Below the pieces are notes generated by a model. The model ran no database searches and was not told the DNA's origin. It saw only the letters and a program-made list of their open reading frames with translations. From the NCBI GenBank assembly GCA_027406905.1, contig DAHZHT010000003.1, positions 62,001 through 126,000 of the forward strand: 64,000 nucleotides of DNA, read 5' to 3'. The translations under genes were made by a program, and so were the position numbers. Within the stretch, counting starts at the first letter, position 1; the number at the start of each line of letters is the position of its first letter. Of the stretch, positions 15,700-22,888 are shown in pieces. The stretch comes from Elusimicrobiota bacterium. Its GTDB lineage: Bacteria; Elusimicrobiota; Elusimicrobia; UBA1565; UBA9628.

Positions 15700-17442
15700 A
15701 TGATCACTCTGAAAGATATCCACAAATCCTTTGGTCAGCAGACGCTCTTGGAAGGGGCGTCTTTACAAATCAATCAGGGAGATCGTTTTGTCTTAGTCGG
15801 CCCCAATGGCGCCGGAAAATCCACTCTCTTTAAAATGCTCTTGGGGCAAGAAGATCCAGATCAAGGACAGATCAGCCTCAAAAAAGGAGCGGTTGTCGGA
15901 TATCTTCCGCAGGAAAACGCTCCAGTTTCTAATGAGGAAATTTTAAACTACGCGCTATCGGATTTAGAAGACGCTAATGCCAGAATCGCGTCCAAGGCCA
16001 AGGCGCTTTTGATGGGGCTGGGGTTTAAGGTGTCGGATTTTAGCCGAAAAATGAGCGCCTTAAGCGGCGGCTGGGCGATGCGGGTCGCTTTAGCCAAACT
16101 CCTTCTTCTGGAACCGGACTTGTTGCTTTTAGATGAGCCCACCAATCACCTCGATATCGATTCTCTATTTTGGTTTCAGAAATATTTGCAGTCTTATCCC
16201 GGAGCCGTTTTTCTTATCTCGCATGACCGCGCCTTTATCAACGCCGTTTGCCGCGCCATTGTCAGCCTTCAAGACAAAACTCTCAAAATTTACCACGGCG
16301 ACTATGAGCATTTTATTTCCGAAAGAAAGGCGGAGCGCGAACGCTTGGAGTCGGCGTTTAAGCGGCAGCAGGAAGAAATCGCGGATATGCAGGAATTTAT
16401 CGACCGAAACCGCGCCCGGGCGTCTACCGCCAGCCGCGCTCAGAGCATGATTAAAAGGCTTGAGAAACTCGAGCGCGTCGAACTCGTAAGCGAATCAAAG
16501 GCGATGAAGATACGTTTTCCGCAGCCTTCTCGCGTCGGCTTAAAAGTCTTGTCTCTTAAAAACGTTTATAAATCGTACGGGGAGACAATCGTTTACCGCG
16601 ATCTCCATTTTAATTTAGAGCGCGGGTGGAAAATGGCTTTTGTCGGACATAACGGGGCCGGGAAATCGACTCTTCTCAAGGTTTTGGCCGGCGTGATCCC
16701 GTTTGATTCGGGGCAAAGAATCATCGGCCCGGATGTCAAGGTGGGATATTTCTCCCAGCATAGGGAGGGTCAGCTTGATTTTGATAAAACGATTTTTGAA
16801 GAGGCTCTGGGCGTTAATCGCGGAAATTCCGAGCAACTCGTGCGCTCGGTCCTGGGCTCCTTTCTTTTTCCAGGGGACACGATCCATAAAAAGGTCTCGG
16901 TTTTAAGCGGAGGGGAAAAAAGCCGCTTGTCCTTGGTCAAACTTTTGCTCAATCCTCCCAATGTCCTTTTGATGGATGAGCCGACGACCCATTTGGACAT
17001 GGCTTCCGTCGATGGGTTGATCGAAGCCCTCAAGGGTTTTGAGGGAACGATTTGTTTTATCAGCCACGATCTTTATTTTTTGAACGCCTTAGCCGATCAT
17101 GTCGTCCATATCGAGGGCGGAAAAATCACGGTTTATCCCGGGGATTACGAATATTTTAAGCGCAGACAAGCTCAATGGCATGAGGAAAACCCGCAGGCCG
17201 TCGAAGTGCCGGCAATTGAAAAAATCGTTAAGCCGGCAACGCAAGATCCCAAAAAAATCGCCCGCCGCACCGCAAAACTGGAAGAAGAATTATCCGTTCT
17301 TCACGCAAAACTAGAAGAACTCGCCTCCCAATTGTCCGATCCCGAGCTTTACGCGGATTATTCCCGGGTTCAGTCCATCGGTTCCGAGATGGAAAAAATT
17401 CAGGAACTCATCCAAGCCAAGGAAAAAGAACTTCTAGCATAA
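15700..17442 (+). CDS. ABC-F family ATPase (ribosome-associated, Uup/YdiF type)
   Basis: A 580-residue soluble protein with two ABC cassettes and no membrane spans. The first Walker A is GPNGAGKST (34-42); the signature LSGGWAMRVALAK and Walker B LLLLDEPTNHLD follow. Then come the Arg/Lys-rich linker, a second Walker A (GHNGAGKST), LSGGEKSRLSL and LLMDEPTTHLD, and a C-terminal coiled coil (about 510-580) as in Uup. ABC-F proteins act on the ribosomal E-site region or on other RNA/DNA substrates, and some confer antibiotic tolerance. I chose ATG at 15700; upstream in-frame codons lie in the terminator. No Shine-Dalgarno sequence is visible. The exact subfamily is uncertain. Confidence 0.88.
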   Translation: MITLKDIHKSFGQQTLLEGASLQINQGDRFVLVGPNGAGKSTLFKMLLGQEDPDQGQISLKKGAVVGYLPQENAPVSNEEILNYALSDLEDANARIASKAKALLMGLGFKVSDFSRKMSALSGGWAMRVALAKLLLLEPDLLLLDEPTNHLDIDSLFWFQKYLQSYPGAVFLISHDRAFINAVCRAIVSLQDKTLKIYHGDYEHFISERKAERERLESAFKRQQEEIADMQEFIDRNRARASTASRAQSMIKRLEKLERVELVSESKAMKIRFPQPSRVGLKVLSLKNVYKSYGETIVYRDLHFNLERGWKMAFVGHNGAGKSTLLKVLAGVIPFDSGQRIIGPDVKVGYFSQHREGQLDFDKTIFEEALGVNRGNSEQLVRSVLGSFLFPGDTIHKKVSVLSGGEKSRLSLVKLLLNPPNVLLMDEPTTHLDMASVDGLIEALKGFEGTICFISHDLYFLNALADHVVHIEGGKITVYPGDYEYFKRRQAQWHEENPQAVEVPAIEKIVKPATQDPKKIARRTAKLEEELSVLHAKLEELASQLSDPELYADYSRVQSIGSEMEKIQELIQAKEKELLA

Positions 17443-17482
17443 GGGCCCGTAAAGAAATAATTGACAACAATTGCATCTCCCA

Positions 17483-17511
17483 TTGACAAAGTTATTTTAG
17501 GGCGTTATATA
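17483..17511 (+). promoter_or_regulatory. Strong sigma-70-type promoter, predicted leaderless transcript
   Basis: A consensus -35 TTGACA (17483-17488), a 17-bp spacer and a TATATA -10 (17506-17511). A start site 7 bases after the -10 falls on the A of the ATG at 17518. No Shine-Dalgarno sequence precedes that ATG. Confidence 0.75.
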
Positions 17512-17517
17512 TAGAAG

Positions 17518-18540
17518 ATGAAACCTATTTCTATTGTTTCGGCCATGCTCCTTTTTTGCGCCCCATTGATTGCGGCTCAGGATTGCCCCACGAAAATGTC
17601 GGGAATCAATTCCAGAAATTTGGTCGAGAACTGTCTCAAGAATAGAGAAGATCTTAAACAATGGGAGAATTGGCTGGTCGATCAAAAAGTCTCTTACGGC
17701 GCGCCCGTTTTTAGGGTCTCTCGCCGCTCAGATAAAAACGTGGTTATAGCCGTCTTGCCGCGAGCGCTCGGTATTTCCAATCAAGAGTTCGTGGTCGACG
17801 CTAAAGCCTTAAAATCAATGGGAATCGTTTTACCGAAAGAAGGATTGATTAAACCTCCGTCAAAAAATATCCAAAATTCGGATTCATCCCCTCTGGGAAA
17901 AACCTTAAAAGACTGGCAATTTATCCGTTTAATGGCCCAGGCTGAACAAAATCGCCTTTCCACAACTCATTCCGATGAAAATTCCGAAAAAGGAAAATTG
18001 GAGTTTCGCCGTCTTGTTCGAGTCAACCGCTTTTTGGAAGCTATTGATGCGGTCCAAAAAAAATTATCCGCTAACAATACCGCTTTGACCCGCTCTCTGC
18101 AAAAGCGCCATATTCACTCAAATATCAAGAGTTTAAGCCTGTCCGCGGCAAAGAAAGCCTGGCGCTCAAACTTAGGGGATGATTCAACGGAAGCGCCGAC
18201 CTCAAATCCGCGAGGAAGACTGCCACGAAGAAACCTTCCGCCCCAAGCGGAAAATCTTCAATTACAGGCTATCGCGCGAAAAAATTCGGATATTCCTTCT
18301 CCCGAAATGGCCCGGCGCCGACTTAAAATGCAAAAAGCCGTTCGGAAAGCGTTTTTCGGAACGCCCCATTGGGATCAGGCAAAAACCCTTTTAAGCCAGG
18401 CTGTTGACGCAAACAAGGAACAGCTCGCAAGAATCGCCCAAAAATTGTCTTCTCTTTGGGATCGTATTTGGAACGGGCAAGGGCCAAACCCATTTCAGAA
18501 CTGGGCTCATTGCGTATCGGGATCTCAAGACTGCCGCTAA
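17518..18540 (+). CDS. Secreted protein of unknown function
   Basis: A 340-residue protein with a clear signal peptide (MKPISIVSAMLLFCAPLIAA, cleavage after about residue 20). The mature protein is basic, largely helical and Lys/Arg/Ser-rich, with Cys pairs near both ends (C23 and C39; C332 and C339 by rough count) that might form disulphides. I recognise no family. It follows a strong promoter whose transcript would begin at the ATG, and it is convergent with the DEAD-box helicase gene (12 bp apart). It is probably monocistronic. The alternative ATG at residue 10 would shorten the signal peptide and also lacks a Shine-Dalgarno sequence. Confidence 0.7.
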   Translation: MKPISIVSAMLLFCAPLIAAQDCPTKMSGINSRNLVENCLKNREDLKQWENWLVDQKVSYGAPVFRVSRRSDKNVVIAVLPRALGISNQEFVVDAKALKSMGIVLPKEGLIKPPSKNIQNSDSSPLGKTLKDWQFIRLMAQAEQNRLSTTHSDENSEKGKLEFRRLVRVNRFLEAIDAVQKKLSANNTALTRSLQKRHIHSNIKSLSLSAAKKAWRSNLGDDSTEAPTSNPRGRLPRRNLPPQAENLQLQAIARKNSDIPSPEMARRRLKMQKAVRKAFFGTPHWDQAKTLLSQAVDANKEQLARIAQKLSSLWDRIWNGQGPNPFQNWAHCVSGSQDCR

Positions 18541-18552
18541 TGAAGGCCTCAA

Positions 18553-19776
18553 TCAGCGCCGGAAAAGGGCGCGGCGAGATCTGGCCACGGGACGGCGGCG
18601 AAAACGAATTCCGGAAAAAGTTTTTGCCTTGGTCGGTTCGAGATTGGGCTTTATCGCATAAGGAAAAGTGGGTAGCATCGCCCTGGGAAAAACCACTCCG
18701 GTAAAGCGCTCAATTCCTGAAATCAAAGGGTCTTCTTCCCGGTCGCAGAAAGTGATCGCGTCGCCAACCCCGTAGGCGCGCCCGGTGCGCCCCACGCGAT
18801 GGACATAGTCCTCGGGATTTTGCGGAACATCGAAATTGATGACATGACTTATTTCACGAACGTCTATCCCGCGGGCGGCGATATCGGTGGCGACCAAGAT
18901 TTGAGTGCGCCCGCTACGGAAATTTTCCATCGCGCCCATTCTTTGGCCTTGGGTTCTTCCAGCGTGAAGAATGCCGACGGAGAAACCTTGAGCGGAAAGT
19001 CTTTGGGTCAAGCGATCGGCGCGATTTTTAGTGCGGGTAAAAACAAGAACGGATTTCATCTCGGTCGCTTTTAAAAGGGCGACCAGTAAATCCGTTTTCT
19101 GCGCCTGGATAATGGGATAGACGACCTGGCTGATTCCCTCGGCGGTATCAGTGGGACGAGAAACCTCGACCCGTTCGGGATTTTTTAGGGCAAAAGCCGC
19201 GATTTGGTCGACTTTTTTGACCAGGGTCGCGGAAAAAAGCATGGTCTGTCTATCGCGAGGAACGCGAGAGATAATCGCGCGGATGTCGGGCAAAAAGCCC
19301 ATATCCAACATGCGATCCGCTTCGTCTAAGACCAAATATTGAACGGAATCCATTTTAAAATGCCCGTTTTTAAGATGATCAAGGAGTCTCCCCGGAGTGG
19401 CCACTATGACCGAAGCGCCGCCGGACATGGATTTTCTCTGCCGATCATAACCGACTCCTCCGATAACCGAAGCGACGCGAACCGGAGAAAATTTTCCGCA
19501 ATCTTTAAAACAAATTTCGACTTGAGTGGCGAGTTCACGGGTTGGAACGATGACAAAAGCGCGCAACCCGCTTCCGGGCTTGGTCAAGAGATGGTGGAGA
19601 ATCGGCAAGACAAAGGAGGCCGTTTTTCCGCTCCCGGTTTGAGCGCAACCGAGAATATCTCCCCCTTTTAACGCGACGGGAATCGCCTTGGCTTGAATGG
19701 GAGTCGGTTCATTCCACCCCAGGGTTTTGACCGCGCGTTCAAGATCGGGATGGAGACCAAGTTCAGAAAAGAGCAT
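18553..19776 (-). CDS. rhlE: DEAD-box ATP-dependent RNA helicase (RhlE-like)
   Basis: A 407-residue RNA helicase with the ordered motifs: Q-motif region (LGWNEPTPIQ), Walker A AQTGSGKT, PTRELA, the DEAD box in VLDEADRMLDMGF, SAT, VFTRTKNRAD, VATDIAARGIDV and HRVGRTGRA. A short basic tail (RRRPVARSRRALFRR) replaces long RNA-binding extensions, as in RhlE. It would remodel RNA in ribosome assembly or decay. ATG at 19776 has a TAGAAT box only 5 nt upstream on the minus strand and no clear Shine-Dalgarno sequence, another candidate for a leaderless or very short leader. Assignment to RhlE rather than CsdA/SrmB rests on the short C-terminus. Confidence 0.88.
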   Translation of the reverse strand: MLFSELGLHPDLERAVKTLGWNEPTPIQAKAIPVALKGGDILGCAQTGSGKTASFVLPILHHLLTKPGSGLRAFVIVPTRELATQVEICFKDCGKFSPVRVASVIGGVGYDRQRKSMSGGASVIVATPGRLLDHLKNGHFKMDSVQYLVLDEADRMLDMGFLPDIRAIISRVPRDRQTMLFSATLVKKVDQIAAFALKNPERVEVSRPTDTAEGISQVVYPIIQAQKTDLLVALLKATEMKSVLVFTRTKNRADRLTQRLSAQGFSVGILHAGRTQGQRMGAMENFRSGRTQILVATDIAARGIDVREISHVINFDVPQNPEDYVHRVGRTGRAYGVGDAITFCDREEDPLISGIERFTGVVFPRAMLPTFPYAIKPNLEPTKAKTFSGIRFRRRPVARSRRALFRR

Positions 19777-19845
19777 CGCCTATTCTATCATTTATGCGAT
19801 AACTGAAATTGGTTTTCAATAAAAATCGGGATTAAAAACCGCTTT

Positions 19846-20436
19846 TTAAACGGTCTTTCCGACTTTATAAGAATGCCAAATGGCCATCCAAATGGCCAGG
19901 AATCCCAAGGCCAGAGCCGCGATCGCGCGCGGCCAGGTAAAGGCGGCGTTTAAGTGATTGGCGGCCAGCATCCCCAAAAGCATCGGCGCGGAGAGATAGG
20001 TGTTGGTTCGAGAAGCGAGAGAAGCTCTTTTGCGAATGGGAGGCAACTCTTCCGCCGGGGTTTTGCCGGAGAGAATTTTCTTTTGCGCCGGCCAGATGAT
20101 GAACCAGACATTAAACCACATGATCGTTCCAAAGAGCATTCCCATTAAAAGCCATCCGGAAGGAGCTCGAAGCCCTTGAGCGCTAAATCCAACTCCCGGG
20201 ACATACATATAAATTAAGGCGTAAAGGAGAAGCCCAGCCAAGAAAGTGACCATCGCTCCCCAACGAAACCACCACAAAGCCCGAGGCTGAAGCTTTGGAT
20301 TGGCGGCCTTTTTCCCGGCATCGTCTAAATCCGCTTGAAAAGGAACATTGACGAAATTGAAGAAATAGAGCATCCCAATCCAGGTAATTCCGGCAATCAC
20401 ATGAAGCCAGCGCACGGCAAACTCATATTTGTTCAT
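19846..20436 (-). CDS. Polytopic membrane protein, urate-oxidase N-terminal (PuuD) like
   Basis: A 196-residue protein with about five membrane spans (near 8-28, 58-78, 92-113, 145-160, 167-188). The opening WLHVIAGITWIGMLYFFNFVNVPF strongly resembles the membrane domain of PuuD-type urate hydroxylases, with conserved His in the first span. The C-terminal cytochrome c domain of true PuuD is absent, so urate oxidation is not supported. A haem-binding or electron-transfer membrane protein is the cautious reading. ATG at 20436 has AAGGAG upstream, and a TTGACA promoter lies at 20486-20457. It appears monocistronic. Confidence 0.7.
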   Translation of the reverse strand: MNKYEFAVRWLHVIAGITWIGMLYFFNFVNVPFQADLDDAGKKAANPKLQPRALWWFRWGAMVTFLAGLLLYALIYMYVPGVGFSAQGLRAPSGWLLMGMLFGTIMWFNVWFIIWPAQKKILSGKTPAEELPPIRKRASLASRTNTYLSAPMLLGMLAANHLNAAFTWPRAIAALALGFLAIWMAIWHSYKVGKTV

Positions 20437-20456
20437 CGTTTTCTCCTTAGGAGTCT

Positions 20457-20486
20457 AGATTATTAATTTCCGACTATATTTGTCAA
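20457..20486 (-). promoter_or_regulatory. Sigma-70-type promoter of the PuuD-like gene
   Basis: On the minus strand a consensus TTGACA (20486-20481) is followed after 18 bp by TAATCT (20462-20457). A start site about 7 bases later leaves a short leader containing AAGGAG in front of the ATG at 20436. Confidence 0.55.
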
Positions 20487-20514
20487 CTATTGGCGCGAGT
20501 TAAAAAATTTAGAG

Positions 20515-21012
20515 TTACGAATATTGTCTCGGAATCTCGGCGATGATCTGATCGCCAAGACTTAGCGTATCCGCAAGAAGAGCGTGCAGACTTTCATAAA
20601 CGCCGGCCAGAGATTGCAAATCCCCCGAAAAAATTCCTTCGCGGATACTCTCCATATCTTCCAAAGCCGCATTCGCCTGAATATAAAAAGTCGCCAAAAG
20701 CTCCGGGAGCGGGGCATTTAACATCCCGATCTTGTCGACATTCTTATCAAAAACGTTGAAGTATTGGCGGCGAACTGGAATATGAAGGATTCGGGGCTGG
20801 CTTGTCCGCTTGATCGCTTCAATTGTGTCCGTGAGGTTCTTTAGATAGCCGCGACGCTTTACAATCTCCCTTAACGCTACGATTTCCCCGCGAAACGCCA
20901 TAGCCAAATTGCGGGCTTCGCGGGCCTGCCGGCATCGCTCCAAGCCCCAGGCGCTCGCCAAAGCGATAACGCCTCCAACAACAACGCCAATTAAGGCCTG
21001 AAAATTCATCAT
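20515..21012 (-). CDS. Small membrane-anchored protein of unknown function
   Basis: About 165 residues: one N-terminal membrane span (LIGVVVGGVIALASAW) followed by a helical, probably cytoplasmic, region that starts with LERCRQAREARNLAMAFRGEI. The overall pattern (anchor plus about 130 helical residues) recalls small unknown proteins seen near mobile or defence genes, but I do not recognise a family. Start is uncertain: TTG at 21024 opens the frame, while ATG at 21012 or 21009 fits the anchor better. No Shine-Dalgarno sequence is clear. It lies downstream of the DUF5131 remnant and RmuC, in the same orientation, at the edge of the accessory island. Confidence 0.5.
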   Translation of the reverse strand: MMNFQALIGVVVGGVIALASAWGLERCRQAREARNLAMAFRGEIVALREIVKRRGYLKNLTDTIEAIKRTSQPRILHIPVRRQYFNVFDKNVDKIGMLNAPLPELLATFYIQANAALEDMESIREGIFSGDLQSLAGVYESLHALLADTLSLGDQIIAEIPRQYS

Positions 21013-21033
21013 GAATATTTTCAAGACTGTCCT

Positions 21034-21207
21034 CTACGCTTCTTGAAAGCGCGGCATTTCGTCCCATGTCCGGCCGTCAAGATTTCGGTCTGCGACGCCT
21101 TTGCCGACTCGCTCGCCCTGTTCGTTGTGCGCCCCCCACTGTTTAAAGAAAAAGGCCGTGCCGCTTTTCCCGCATTGGGCCCTAATACTCCGCGCCCATT
21201 CGGGAGG
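21034..21207 (-). pseudogene. C-terminal remnant of a DUF5131 (phage Gp37/Gp68-like) gene
   Basis: A frame ending in TAG at 21034 encodes PEWARSIRAQC, FFFKQWG, then DRNLDGRTWDEMP. These are the signature elements of the extreme C-terminus of DUF5131/Gp37-Gp68 proteins in the right order and spacing. Only the last 58 or so codons survive; upstream is the end of rmuC and there is no start with a ribosome site. I read it as debris of a lost phage- or defence-associated gene, deleted from its 5' end. A real small protein starting at a Met near 21279 is possible but would overlap rmuC. Confidence 0.65.
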
Positions 21208-21226
21208 AAAAAGAAGCAACGAAGCA

Positions 21227-22840
21227 TTACCCATTCCCTCCCAACCCTTCGTCATCGGTCTGGTCCGAACCTTCGACATCTAAGAGATTTTTAACATCAG
21301 GGCTCGGCAATTCTTCCACTTGAGTAAGTTTCTTTTCGATTGTGCGGGTTTTCTTTGAAGCATCTTCAATTGACTTGCTAACCGTCTGAATCTGCTTTTG
21401 AGTCCTATCGAGAATATCGCCGAATTTCCGAAACTCACCTTTTACAGCGCCAAGGAGATTCCAGACTTCCGATGCCCTCTCGGCAATAGCCAAGGTTCTA
21501 AAGCCTATTCGGAGACTATTCAACAACGCCCCAAATGTCGTCGGTCCCGTTATAACAACTCGATATTTATTTTGTAGCTCGTCCGCAAGTCCTGGGCGTC
21601 GCAAGATTTCTGCATACAGGCTTTCTAGTGGCAAGTAAAGGATGGCAAAGTCTGTGGTTCGTGGAGGGAAAATATACTTATCCCGAATATCTCGGGCTTG
21701 TTGCTTGATTTGTGTTTCTAATGCCTTCGCTGATATCTCGATCTGTGTTATGTCCGATTTCTCTTGTGCGGCGATGAGACGCTCGTAGTTCTCTTTCGGA
21801 AACTTCGCGTCAACTGGTATCCAGACCGCCTCCGCGCCCTGCCCTGGCAACTTGATTGCATACTCAACGGTTTCACCGCTATCCAAGCGAGGCTTAAAGT
21901 TTTTCTCATACTGAGTGGGTATTAGAATCTCTTGAAGAACATTTTCGATGAACATCTCTCCCCAAACTCCACGCGCTTTGACGTTCGTTAAAACCTTTTG
22001 CAAGCTCCCAACATCAGCGGCAAGCGTACGCATCTCGCCAAGTCCCTTAGAGACTTGGTCTAGTCGTTCACTGACTTGGGCAAAAGCATCTCCTAAACGT
22101 TTCTCCAAGGTTGAATGAAGCTTTTCGTCAACGGTGAGCCGCATCTCCTCCAACTTCGTGGCATTGTCTTTCTGTATGCTTTGCAGTTTTCCTTCAACAG
22201 ATTCACGGATAGCCTCTAATTTCTTATCGCTCATTGCCGTCAAAGTTTTTAACTGTTCGGCAAACGCATCAAGGCCAATCTTTTGCCCATCCTGGGAGAG
22301 CTTCAATGACTCGGACATAGACCGCTTGAATTCAGTGAATCGCGCACCCAATTCATCCCTCGTACTCTGGGCGGATGAGGTCAATTTGTCGTTAAGCGTA
22401 TTTCGTATACCCTCAAGATTTGTGGCACTGTCCCTTTGGATGCCTTGTAGTCGATCGTCTAAAGATTTTCGAATGGATTCCAGCCGTTCATCATTCCGCG
22501 TGCTCGAGGAATTAAGTTGGGATGCGAATGTATCCAACTGGGCCCGTTGCGTGTCCTGAGATATTCGGAGCGATTCAACCGAGGCTTTCTGGAATTCGCT
22601 GAGGCGAGTTCCTAATTCATCGCGAGTCCCACGCACCGCAACGGAAAGCTCCTCCCTGTTGGCTTTGAGTTCAGTCCTTAGTAATTCCTCGACACGAAGT
22701 TGTACTCCCTCAACTTTCGCAATGGTCGTCCGAAGGTCATTCAGGTTTTCGTCATTATTCTTTCGCAACAAAGAGTACGCCACCATTGCCAGGAGCGCCA
22801 CAATCATCGCGACGCATGTCCATAACAGCACCACCATCAT
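21227..22840 (-). CDS. rmuC: RmuC-like DNA recombination protein
   Basis: A 537-residue RmuC: an N-terminal membrane span (about 3-24), a long coiled coil (about 30-290) and the conserved C-terminal RmuC domain with VKARGVWGE, VEYAIKLPG, VDAKFPKENYERL and the core GPTTFGALLNSLRIGFRTLAI. RmuC limits inversions at short repeats and has a restriction-endonuclease-like fold. The coiled coil holds two copies of an 88-residue unit (from about 73 and 161, each starting RDELG and ending KL). ATG at 22840 has AAGGAG nine bases upstream. It follows the ATPase gene after 48 bp in the same direction, so it may be part of the defence-like operon, though RmuC also occurs alone. Confidence 0.9.
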   Translation of the reverse strand: MMVVLLWTCVAMIVALLAMVAYSLLRKNNDENLNDLRTTIAKVEGVQLRVEELLRTELKANREELSVAVRGTRDELGTRLSEFQKASVESLRISQDTQRAQLDTFASQLNSSSTRNDERLESIRKSLDDRLQGIQRDSATNLEGIRNTLNDKLTSSAQSTRDELGARFTEFKRSMSESLKLSQDGQKIGLDAFAEQLKTLTAMSDKKLEAIRESVEGKLQSIQKDNATKLEEMRLTVDEKLHSTLEKRLGDAFAQVSERLDQVSKGLGEMRTLAADVGSLQKVLTNVKARGVWGEMFIENVLQEILIPTQYEKNFKPRLDSGETVEYAIKLPGQGAEAVWIPVDAKFPKENYERLIAAQEKSDITQIEISAKALETQIKQQARDIRDKYIFPPRTTDFAILYLPLESLYAEILRRPGLADELQNKYRVVITGPTTFGALLNSLRIGFRTLAIAERASEVWNLLGAVKGEFRKFGDILDRTQKQIQTVSKSIEDASKKTRTIEKKLTQVEELPSPDVKNLLDVEGSDQTDDEGLGGNG

Positions 22841-22888
22841 CTTAGATGTCTCCTTGTCGGTCAGTAGCCTTCGGAAAAAGTGTCCACA

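Noticed and set aside
21021..21227. 68-codon frame on the minus strand
   Set aside because: Its composition (Arg, Ser, Gly-rich, no helix pattern) is that of a shadow; the parallel frame carries the DUF5131 signature.
22862..22888. GTGGACACTTTTTCC string right after the ATPase stop as an insertion-sequence end
   Set aside because: It looks like ends of some mobile repeats, but there is a single copy, no partner end and no transposase.
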